Of a stretch of 64,000 nt of DNA, positions 1 through 12,400 are shown piece after piece (position 1 is the first letter of the stretch; each line of letters opens with the position of its first letter). Origin of the DNA: Mnemiopsis leidyi. Lineage: Eukaryota; Ctenophora; Tentaculata; Lobata; Bolinopsidae. Position numbers and translations under genes: made by a program. The stretch is taken from positions 32,304 through 96,303 of the forward strand of contig JH153076.1 of NCBI GenBank assembly GCA_000226015.1, read 5' to 3'. The notes beneath the pieces were generated by a model. The model had not been told where the DNA came from. It ran no database searches and saw nothing but the letters and a program-made list of their open reading frames with translations.

Positions 1-485
1 ACCACTAACCAGACGTCATTTCGGTCAATTTCATTGTTCTACACGTGTTAAACGCGCGAATTAATGCAGCCGTTCGATGCAAGATAAAACTTCAGTTTAA
101 AAGAATTTTGATCGTATCCCTTGACTGATGGTACATCTTGTTGCGATTTTTGCATGATTAGAACAAATAATTGAGGCAATCATGTATACATTGCATAATG
201 TGAACTACATTCGTCGGCCGGAGGCAGTTAAGTCTGTTAACACAGCTATTATTGTATTCGTATACATGATTAAGTTTGATAAAGGAGCGCGCGCGCGCAC
301 GAACGTAACGCACGAACGTACACACGACATAAACCTAGTATACACATTCTCCAACCACCCCCTCGATCGTTAACCCTTAGTAATGCCTTTTTGCGCCTTC
401 GGCGCAAAAAGGCATTTGACGGGAAAAAATAATGTTTACATGTACATGTATAACTAAACACATGCATACCTTTATTCATCACTGA
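1..485 (+). promoter_or_regulatory. Presumed promoter/5' UTR region of the JMJD6 gene
   Basis: Non-coding sequence before the JMJD6 start codon. It contains an alternating purine-pyrimidine GC run at 287-300, which could adopt Z-DNA, and a perfect 14-bp hairpin at 384-414. No clear TATA or CCAAT box and no splice acceptor next to the start codon were seen, so the transcription start is unknown. Confidence 0.4.
384..414 (+). other. Perfect 14-bp hairpin with 3-nt loop just upstream of the JMJD6 start codon
   Basis: Bases 384-397 pair without mismatch with 401-414 around the loop TTC; the inner stem is TGCGCC/GGCGCA and the outer part T/A-rich. It ends 71 nt before the ATG, so if transcribed it would be a stable element in the 5' UTR. 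Function is not shown by the sequence. Confidence 0.75.
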
Positions 486-3400
486 ATGACCTCAGAACTA
501 AAGGACCAGAGGAAAGATTGGGTTAAAAACAACTACTATGAGACATTTGACAAGCTGCTACCTCCGGTGATCGACACCCTTCCCCGTGTTGACGCCCGGA
601 ACTTGTCATGCGAGGAATTCAGAAACAAGTATGAATTACCACGAATTCCAATAGTCTTGACACATTTGATGGACGATTGGCCCGCTATGAACAAGTGGAC
701 TATGAAAGTATGATTTGTATTTAATTTTCAATTTGTTCCTCCAGGTTTCAGCAATAACAACATCTCCCCTTAGCAACGACTCATCTCGACTTAAATGATG
801 TGAACCAGATATTGAGGAAATTTCATTTCGGATTTGAAATGACCGTTATCCTCAAATTGTAAAAATTTGAAGTCACATCAAGAAGTCGAGTTGGGATAAC
901 TGCGTTGTTTGTTGTCAATTTTTCCAAAACCAAATTTATTTTTTTGTATTTTTGCATCATATAAACTTTGCAGCAGTTTAGTGGCTGTTTTGTCTGTACA
1001 TCGCAGTTGCACATCTAGTACAAATGTTTGTTTTGTATCGTTTAGAACAAAAATTCGGCCTTACATCAATAGCAGCTGATAGCCTGATCAGTTTGGCTTT
1101 GTAATTTCAGGTGGTCTTGAAGCGAGTTGGAAACAGTGATTCCGGCTTAACGCTTTGGCAGTGTAACATATGTTGTTTTATAGGCCCAAGATTCCGTGAC
1201 GTCTTTATCTAACCTTTATTACCCGCCGATTTAGTTGTCTAAAATTCAGTGCTGTGTAAAATTCACTCACCGACCCTTTTTCAGAAACTCGCGAAGAAGT
1301 ACAGAAACCAGTCTTTTAAAGTGGGTGAAGACAACAAAGGCAACTCAGTAAAACTGAAGATGAAGTATTACAAAGAGTACATTGAATACAATAAGGACGA
1401 CAGTCCCCTCTATGTCTTTGACGGGAACTACGGAGATGTAAAAAACTATTACTTTTTCTGTTTGCTGCCATCTTTTAAGGCAGGATTAACAAACTTTCTA
1501 TGGCATGGTTTCAAACAAGCACTTTGAAAATTTAAATGCTTGCACATCGCTATTGGCATTATTCAAGTGTTTGCATATAATTGCTATATTCTTGTTCTCA
1601 AATCAATTTTGTATTGGTCAGAGTATATGATTGTACCTAACACAACCAGTCACGTGTTAAAGTATATAGCCTCCGACGCGCTACAGTAAAAATTCGAACA
1701 TTTTTCCCGGAATCTATGTACAAAGCATTTGACACTGAATAACAAAAGCAGCAAAATTATGGCCTTTTGACTGTTGTATCGTAACTACTGTATGTGAAAG
1801 TGTATAGACGTCTATTTTATAAGCCTAGCTTCACCTGCTTCCATTTCAGCACCGGAAAAAGTGTCAATTCCTGAAAGATTACAAAGTACCCGCCTATTTT
1901 TCTGAAGATTTGTTTCATTTGGTTGGAGAGAGGCGAAGACCTCCTTATCGGTACTGAAATCATTTAACTTTCGATTTTCGATGTGCCTTTTGATTTTCTG
2001 GTACACAAATAAAAGTTAATGAAATAAAATCCTCATACTAATTGATTAAACTGATAGCTCAAATAACATAGCTTCAATTGCTTCAGTTGGGTAGTGTTTG
2101 GTCCGAAAAGATCGGGAACTTCTGTACACATAGACCCTCTTGGAACTCACGCTTGGAACGCCCTCGTTTCAGGCTACAAACGGTATGTGAAATCAGGAAC
2201 TCAGAGAGAGAGAATGATAATCTTACTGATTTTGTGTAATCTGGTTGGCGGCCGGACAACTGCGCCCAGTTACACAATATCTATGACAGAGTACCATGAT
2301 AGAGTGACGTATCAAACCCAATCACAATATCTTGTTGATTAGAAACGAAAACTGCGCCCAATCAATATATTTTTACATCAAGATCGGATCGATATCATTT
2401 TGAGTTACTGGTATAAGTATATAATTGTTCAGTCAGTTATAGTGCAGCAGATCTCAAATCCCGTAATTGTTATAGTATAGTATATGGTAAATATTATCAC
2501 AAAACTACACTAAATCTCATGCCCAAAGTACTGAGCTACCTTGAACATGTAGTTAAGGACTGAGTGGAACTCAATGAAATCCTCGCAGATTTTGTACCGC
2601 TTTTTAGCGGGGCTCATGCCAGCGGCTAGGCGGTCTAAGTGGTAATCAGTGGTGACCTGTAAAGCCCAAGTGTTGCTCGTGTGAGGATAGTCAGGGTCAA
2701 TCAATACCATTTCATAGTGATGCCAGTGCTCAATGCTAAACTTAGTGCCAGCTCTAGTGCCATGAGGTCGTGCAAGGCCAAGATAAGTCAGCTCAAATTA
2801 GTTCACAATTGCCATAAGCTCGAAAGTGCCAGCAGTATGCATGGATAAGGCCTCAAAGGCAGATTCAATTAGCTCTAATGGCAAGGGCACTTCTTGCTTC
2901 GGTTCTTCGAGCATCTCGCCATCTCAACGTGGTGGTGGAAGAGGTTGTTCTGTCTTAGCGGTGATTGTAGGTGAATCCATCTGTGTCGAGAAGCTGTTGG
3001 GAACCACGTTGTCCGATGAGGAATTTGCTGAAGGCGACCATAACGATCAATCGATAATTCTGTAGTTCCATGACCCATATTTAAGCTTTTTTCGGCGTGT
3101 TAATGCGGCATTTGTTAGGTAGGTTCACATAAAAAGGACTTGATCTCCACCATCTCAAATAGCAAATAGCAAGTACTCACATGAACCAAGATATAAAAAT
3201 AGTACCAGACAGTGGTCACGTGATCCTTGGGCGCAGTTGTCGTTTTGAAAATCTGACCTGACAAATGAGATCACATCATTGATTGGTACCCTGTTAACGT
3301 GTAAGAACTGAATTCTCTTGGGCGCAGTTGTCGGTAGGACATCTGGTTTCCCGCAAGTTATGAGAACTTGCAAGTCATCTTCGAACTTATGGACTTCGTC

Positions 3401-6400
3401 GTTAGCATAGTTAAATCAACGTGATCGATGATTTTAAGACATTTGTAACAAAAACACTGAGCAATTCCGTTGATACATTTCTATTGATACATTTCTGTCG
3501 TTAAGCCATTTTCAAATTTTGCCCGGGTAATCATCCAACCTTGCTAACATGCAGAGTTGTCCTAGCAAAGCGTCACTTTTTCTAGTCTATTTTTGTAAGA
3601 CTCCTGATTTTGATCACCAATGCTAAAGCAAACAAAGCTGTATTTATTAATAGCTTTTCCCCAATGACGTCGAAAGTGCAGGAAAATTCTAAACTGTATT
3701 TGTGTAACGCGCTTAAACAAAATTATGTCAGTTCGCGGTTTCATTGCGCGCGCAAAAAACGTACGTTATTAAATTATATTATATCGATCGACCAGCTGAT
3801 CGATTTGCCCGCAGGCAGCTAGACTCAACATCTGACTAATGACTATTATTCATTTGTTTATGTCGCAGGCTCCGTAGCGAAATTCTCCAACTGATTCTCA
3901 AACTGAAACACTGCCCAGGTGGATACTGTTCCCAACACATACACCTCGGTGGTTACTGAAACAGAAATTACCGGACAGCGAAGCAGTCACGTGGTTTAAG
4001 TTCGTACACCCTCAAACTGACGACAAAAACTGGCCCGACGATTGCAAGCCGGTAAGTCTAAGTCACAGAACTGGTGATGAATCATATTTAACTTTCTTAA
4101 TTGTGAACTAAATACGTGCTCTACTTAATAAGCTTTCAGAGTAGCACTATATAATTTACATTCTTCAAGTCGTTACTCTGTCACGTAAGCAATTGTAAAA
4201 GAGACATGTTCAGACGCATGAAATCGTTGTTAATCGGCATTTAATAATTGATAGTATAACTTGCCTTTGTGGTAAAGAATTGCGTGAGTTACACCCAGTT
4301 ATAATAAGTCTTTAAAAGCCTTTAAAACGGCTAACAGAGATTCTATAAATCTTTTACAACAGTAAAAAAGTTGGCAATCGCTGGATAGTTCATCTTCTAA
4401 GTTCAGTGATCTTTATGTGATGACTTTTCCGGGTAAGTCACATTGCTGATAATTGATAAATATGAATCTAGTAAACTCATTGAGTAAAGATTCAAATCAC
4501 TCTTTACCGCTCATCCGAACCTCTTAAGCTTAATTAAAAAATATATAAGAATAGCAATGCATGCCAGCCAACAGAACACTCTGTAGGACCATTGTCCAAG
4601 ACCAACAAGCATTGCTTTATGTCTCATGGCATCGTCTCTCTTTCCGTTCTTCTTAGATAAGTACGTCTTCACTCCAAATAATAGGATGAAAGGCCCGAAT
4701 AAGGGCATAACGAAAGGTCCGGTGATGATCATGATCCATTCCAACCAGGTGATTTCTCTGTCAATTCCAACCAGCTGCTCTGATTCACTTTCTGCTCGGT
4801 GGAACATCTCCAGCTTTTAGTTAACTAGCTTAAAAACACACTAGCTTAACAGAAGATCAAAGCAATGAACATATCAGATTAGACAAACGGACTTACAAGC
4901 TGGATTTATCTCTGTTCATGAGATCGAGCTGACGGGGTGAAATCTGGTAAAATCTGGTCGGAGAATAGACTCGATCGATTCATTCTGATCGTCTGACCAA
5001 GCAGGAACAATATGATCATGTATCGAGCCTTTCAAGAGATTCTATTGTTGTGACCTGTTTAACCAATGCATGATACTTGCAAGCTCTATCGCAATTGTTG
5101 TTTGCCAATTTTTAAATCGGAAGATGATGGCTGTAATCCGTTAATTGCACGTACCAATACGTATTCATTTCACTTGCTTTTGCGGAAATTTAAAAACATA
5201 ACTAAGTAAAGAATCTTCACATGAATAATGTTATCACATGAAAATAGAATACATTCAAAATACAGAGACAGAAATTATGGCATACGACCACGAAACGCTA
5301 GACAATAAATAATAAATTCAAGTTGATGTCAATTTTATGAATAAACTTATTGTTCACAATTTACAAATTATTATTACTTATTATCAAATACAAAAATTTA
5401 CACTTTTGAACATTGCTCTTAAACGTCAATTCCCGTTTCAAAAAATAATTTCGCAAAAAGAAGAAAGAGAGTATTACTGCTTAGACAGATAGAAACCTTT
5501 GTCGCCTTAAAAATCCGTGCCATGTATACCATCCACAGTATCCAGATCGTTTATTTTCTGCTGAAAGTCTTCAATCTACTGATTTCTTGCCTCAAGATTT
5601 TATGTCTCTGCTAGAACATCTCACCCAAATCGACCAGTCTGGACCATGACGAAGATGAGCAGCCCGAAGCAACAGAAAGTACAGGAAACTCTATAAGCCC
5701 ATTGTCCAAGACCTACCAACATCGCCTTGTCGTTTATAGCTCGTATCCTCTGTCTTCTCTTCTTAGCTTGGTATGTTCTGACTCCGTAAATCAGGATAAA
5801 GGGCGCGAAGAGGGGCATCACAAACGGTCCAGTGAGGATCACAAACCATTCCAAACATGAAATCTTCCGGTCCACCTCCACGAAACTTTCTTTCTTCTCT
5901 TCCAGGTCTAGATTCATCTCCTTTGGTAGATTGGCGGCTGCACAGTGGTGTAACGTAGAAAGGTGAGAGTGTTCTTATTTGGTTGTATAAAAGCCAACTG
6001 TCCGAATTCTTAGAAACTCTCTTTGTCACAGTCACTGACAAATCAGATTTACGTACGAGCAAACACGGTCAAGATGTCATAATCCTCTGTCCATTGTACA
6101 AGCTGCTTCTTTCGTCAGTACATATCCTAAAATATGTTAATTAAGATCACATTAGACGCTAATCATTGATTAGAGTCGATTGGGTGCACACATCACACTA
6201 GAACGCGGTTTGTATTGCCCATGTCATGGTCCAAAAGATCAAAATCGGACAAAGTTATTCGTCGATTGTCATCGCTTGTAACCACAGGGCGATTACGCCG
6301 GGTGATTTAATAAAGACGTTCGACCTGGACACGTCGAAGCACGTAGTTGAGCGATGAGCTGTCCTTACGTGAGCTTTGTTAACTGAGAAAACGAACTGGG

Positions 6401-9400
6401 GTTTTGTAAGTTTCTCTGTCCTGAGACTGTGCCACGATGTCCACGACTCTCTACTCGGGGCATTATAATTGGGTATTTACTCGTAATTAGGCTTTTAATA
6501 CATGCAAGATGGCAACTGACGACATGCAACACAACCTAAATTTCTGGAAAGCCCACTCTAGAGGCAAGACAAATACACGTCCACGTAAAGAAGCTATAAA
6601 TTGGTCAAGTTAACTATCCTTGTATTTATGTCAATGAATAAAACGATAGGCTAGGCTAGGTATGAAGTCCGAAAGAGTGCTAATAAATATTCCAATATTT
6701 CTAATTACCAGCTGCCCGCCCGTATATCACAGTTTCAATAACTCACAATAAGTACTTTAAGTGCTAAACGGACAGCCGTTAATTGTGAACGACACGCTAC
6801 TGATTCAGCTGAAGAAAAACCGCCGATAGATTAAAGTTTACCCTCGTACTAATACAAAGTAACATACCAACGGACGCCGGACACTTAGCAATCCAGCCTC
6901 GCACGTAACTCCCGCCACCCTCCCTCCCTCACTCCCGCCACTTTTCAGATCGAGTGTTTGCAAGGACCGGGCGAGATGATGTTTGTGCCGGGCGGCTGGT
7001 GGCATGCTGTATTGAATGTCTCCGACACGGTCGCCGTAACGCAGAACTACGTTTCGAGTGCTAATTTCGGTGCATCCTGGCACAAAACAGCGCGTGGCCG
7101 ACCGAAACTGTCCAAGAAGTGGCTCGCTCAGTTAAGGGTAAGTTACGAGTTTGACGAGACTTGTATGCCGTCGACTCGAGGTAAGTCTCTGTTCAGGCTA
7201 GGGAGGACTTATATGTGTTTCTTTGTAACTGAATAATATCACGGTTTGGATATATCTGCCAGTTTTGTGTGAACTATGTTGGATTTGATATGAGGGTTTT
7301 AGGTTTTCTAATAAGACTAAAGAATTGAAAGCTTTCCTAGGATCTGACTTGACAAGGTGAAAACATACTTAACTTAATTCCTGAGTGTGTATGGGTTTGC
7401 CGTCGAATGTTCGGTAGGAACTAAGGGCTGGGACTTGGGAAATGTTCAACGTTTGTGTCCATCTAACTCTTATACGATCTATTGTCAATATACCACTCTG
7501 AGTTCTTACGAAATGTAACATCTTTATTCAATTGACATCAACTAATCTGTTTAAAGGACAAATCCAATGCTCAAAACAAAACTTAAAACTCTATTTTAAA
7601 TCTCGTGGCTAACGTTCATAACGGAGTTCACTGTATCCGCGGGACGATCGTATAATCATATTATCAGTGCCCTCGTGTTGTGTACTGAAAAAGTCCCGCG
7701 CGCTACGCACACGATACAATCTTCAGTTAAACTGTGACCGAACCATATGGCACACCCCCGCTAGCAAGGCCGGAATACGGAGGTAGCTGATATATTAAGA
7801 ACATTCCTATCTGCTCAGCGATCAATGAAATCAAAACCACAACTATGATAATAGAACATGACCCATCCTGGTGATCCCATCGGTCCATTACCTGTTGACA
7901 AACAAACGGACAAATGGACATTGATCGGATCCATAAATAGCCGAACTCTAAAAATTACTCAAACTAAATTTGGATGAAATTTGTCAAGCAATACGCCTGT
8001 CACCACAAGTACGACATAATAATACTCCCACCACTAACTCCTTGACAAATACTCAAAGCACTGGACAAACAGACACAGAGAGAGAGAAACAGCTATCTGA
8101 ACCGCGATAAATGGCAATGATACGTTCCAAGAAGCGGCTGGATGAAGAAAGTGATAACAGAGGAAAGTATTTCTAGAGCTTGTTAGAGTAGACTGTCTTA
8201 ATGTTCCATCCATGTGTTCTGAGTTGACTCGGAACGGTCCAAATCCTCATTAGAAGCGCTCTTTTGTTACTCTTCACTATTAGTCCTATCTAAAGACACT
8301 GCCTTGCTTAGCACTGGTCACTAAATTCTTCTACGGAGATTTCACCAGCTTGTGGCAATGTATGGGTTCTCCTTCGCAGTTCATCTGCGCATTTCCGAGG
8401 CAATAGCAATGAATCTTTTTAACAGAAAAGCTCTGACGATAACATGTGATTAATAGTCTCTGCTAATTCCTTCGCTGTGCACTTTTACGTACCACCGTAC
8501 AGGAATAAACGCAACAACCGCAGGCGGACTACAAATCAATAATAGAGAAAATTGGCTGTGTCGGACGAATAATTTCTTTGATGGATTGTTAGGTACGGCT
8601 TGTTCCTAGGTTTCGCGGACGATCAGAAAATGCCATAAATGATTATCACCGGAGTGCGATGGGATAATAAAGAGAGAGATGATGGATCAAAAGAAGGGTT
8701 ACTCAAGTAGACCCTGCCCGAATTGTTCCCTCTCTGATACTCTCTAAGTAAACTACTGTAGTTTGTAGGAATGCCAGGTTATTGTCATTTCTCTTCGATT
8801 CCTTTAGGGGACAATTAAAGGGCGCAGTCTGATAAGGCCTAAGCTAACAAGTAAACAAAGTGAGAAAATGAAACGACTGAACTGGAGGTTTAGCCGATTG
8901 AGGTCATCAAGAAATTAAAATTCGCTTGAGATTTTATTTCCAACGATATATTTACAAAGAAATTTGCTGGTACGAAACTAATTATAGCCCCGGTAAACTG
9001 CACCAGTGCCAATAAATAGTTGACCACAAAATTGAAAGCATTCGTTTACGCTCGATTAAGTCTTTCTGCGTGGTTACAACTTAATTAGGTTACATGACCG
9101 AAGAGATTATGTGTTTCTATGAAATTTCATGTCGTCTAGCTATAGAAGTGTGTTTAAATTTAAAGCTGTAAACAGTGTCCCGACCTTGTCAAGTATTTCA
9201 ATGACGAATTACTGCCATGCATATTTGTCATGCAGTTAAAAATACCATTCGTAACTCAAAAACTAACTCGCGAAACTATGAAGAAACGACTCGATTTAAA
9301 TTCAATTTGGTGTGACTTTACTAACCCACATTTTTTGTTCAAAAATTATCACATTTACTTCCAGAGAAGATTCTACTGGGCATGGAAAATGTGCGTACAA

Positions 9401-12400
9401 ACCACCTGAATTTGTTAATTAGCATGACAATACTTTCCTATGCCTAATATCATGAAATATGTACTGAATTTGAGCTAAATTAACTACGTTAAATCACGGG
9501 ATGTTTGTCAGTCCCGATTTCAATTTCCCGAGATTAATAGTCATGGTCTGACAGTCAGTTTCTTTTTTAAATTGCGTTCTTTTAGCAATGCCGCATCACT
9601 TAGTGAAATAGTTACAATAATACGAGACCTTACACCATTATTAACAAAAGTTTGAACTGAATTTCTAGTGGTGCTTGACACTTACTCTTAGGAAGTATCT
9701 ATCAGAATGTTTAGTCGCGTTAGCAAAATTCCGGCCTCCCTTCTTGCAAATCCCAAGTTGGAATTATGTCAGAATTTTGTTATTAAATTATTGCCACATC
9801 CCCGTAAGAACGGGTTTTTGATAATCCGAATATTCCCGTGAAACATCACGTACATACAGCATTACCTAATCAGTTCAGAAAGGAAGGTTCGAACATGCTG
9901 ATACGGGGTTGAAGGGTTGAATCGTTATCTAAGTTTTATGTAGATTAGATAACTTGGACTAAGTCGATAGGTGACATCAACTTTAAACCCGGTTTACTAG
10001 AAGTAGATAATCGTGGTTTAGGACTTGGTAGAGAAAGTGCTTGAGGAGTCCAAGCAGTTTTCATGATATTTGTGTATTTTTGTGCGACCATGGACCACAA
10101 TGACCCACTATTGTAAAAGCTACCAAGTCATGAAAGTAACTACCGAGGAAAATGTTCGTGTTCATCGGATCCAGGGTAAAATATTTTGATTAGGAATATT
10201 TCATTTTCACTTTGAATCCGTCTTTAAACATTAAAATTCAAATGCCCAACCGTTATTTAAGCGTCAGCATGCTCCAGTCTCAACCAGGTATATAAGCACC
10301 AAGTTCACCAAGTGTATTAGTGTTAACTCTTTTAAATTATACATGGAGTATTACGTATGATCACATAGTCTAGGTTACCACATGCCAAGCTATAATCTCA
10401 ACTAACATGCAGTTTAGGTCATGTAATCGAAATACAGCACTGGTGATTCGGTTTCATCTAAGAACTAACTATTTTACTTGTAACTAACTATTTTACTTGT
10501 AACTTACTATTTCACTTGTAACTTACTGGCTGGTAGAATTGTTGGTTAATATGGAACGTTGACTGTAGTGGTCACTAGATTACGTTGACTCAGATAAAAC
10601 AGTACAGGTTAAAAGAGCTGAAAAACCTTGTATCACTTTTCAGTTCCAAGAAAAAAGAACCGTTCTTTCACTAAACTTCTCAGATACAGTTTTCTCAAAA
10701 AACCGAATTATTTTTTCCCACGTTCACTAGCCGATAACGTATTATTACCGTTCTGGATTTTTAGAAGAAAGATAGCCAGATTTTAATCTAATTTGGCTTG
10801 CTTGCGTGTGCAAGTTGGCTGATAAGGATTTGGAGTTTCGAGGTTTTTCTAAAAATACGGCCACTAAGTAGATACCGCAGTACGTAATTACTGCAGGAGC
10901 TCGTGAAGTATGCTGGAATCTAAGAATTTTGGCACTGAAAAGCGAAGAATAGCTTGAATTTATCTTTTACTGGCTCTGTTGTAGGCTGTGAAATTCAAAA
11001 GCAGTTCAAACGGTTTATCAAATCTAGAAGAGATTTTTGGTTCCTAATTCGTTTATTGCCGTTTTTAACGGTCGGAAAATTTGAAATCAAGTCTACTAAA
11101 TACTTCGGGAAGTAAACGCACGATAGCGTTAACATGATTTTTACGAATAATTTTGATATCAAATTGCTTTAGCTATGACATGAGAGAATCCCAATTAAAT
11201 TCAATTAATTTTACGAGTTGATGGATTTTGCAGGGCGAAGTGAAATAGCATATCTGACTCGTTTTGGCCTGTAAATCCGTAACGATGACAGAATGGAATC
11301 AGCTATATATCTCAGCTATATATATTCCAGCTCTATATATCTCACCTTACATCTGATCTCATTCTAAATAATAGACCAACGTTTTTAATGTGTCATCAAG
11401 GACATTTTTGAGGTAATCGGTTTTCAATGACTCCGAGGTTACTATTACTGAATTACAAATTTCACAAATTTATTTTGTAATTAATTAAGAGAGAATATAT
11501 TTTTATATTTTAACTCCTAGGATCCATTTCATAGTTGATCCATACTGTTGATTTCTATGGAATTTTAATAATCCTAAGTTTTTGTATCCAGTGCAGTATG
11601 AACTTTAAAATAATATCTACGCCTAACTGGTAAGCATTACATGATTGTTCATTTCCCCCTCTTATACATATGCAGATGCTAATAAGCAGAGACACCTTAT
11701 AATGTTAATGAGCCAAACAATAGCATATGTATTTCTAAGATATATGGCTGCTCACTGCAACACGAAACAAATCGAAGCAAGTAAAACTAAAATCAATGGA
11801 ACATGGTTGATGGCAAGCCTTCAGGCCGTGTCATAAAGATACTAAGATAGATAAGCAGATTGGCCCAGGGCTCGTATCCGACCAGCTAATAATTTGTGGG
11901 ATATGATGAATAATATGCAGGACGGCTAGGAGCTATAACACGATCCCGCATAATGCAGCTCATTACAAGTTATGAGCATACAAGGGGTAAACTTGGAGGT
12001 GCGAACTGTAGCGTTACGCGCCGGTAAGCATGGTGGACATGAGATTATTGACAGTATAAAGTAGCACAGGAGGAACCTGCCAATAGTTTACCACTATCTT
12101 GAGTGTGTGGGTGTTTTGGCAGGTTCTTATCCTGGGCCGACCGTTAATTCGGCAGTTAGTGTCACGTGATGAGCAGTTAGGGCGCTCATTGGTTGTCATG
12201 GTGACAGGTCCTAGTGAGTCGAGATACGATCTTGGCCTGTAATGACCTTCTTCTTTTATGAAGGCTTGTCATTATTACATGTAGAGCTTATAGCGTCACA
12301 CAATGGGTTATTGGAGATCTGAAAGAAGACAGTTAAAGTTTCAATTTAAAATCCTCCTTTTATCATCCTCCTTTTTTCAACGAGCGCATTATAATTTGTA

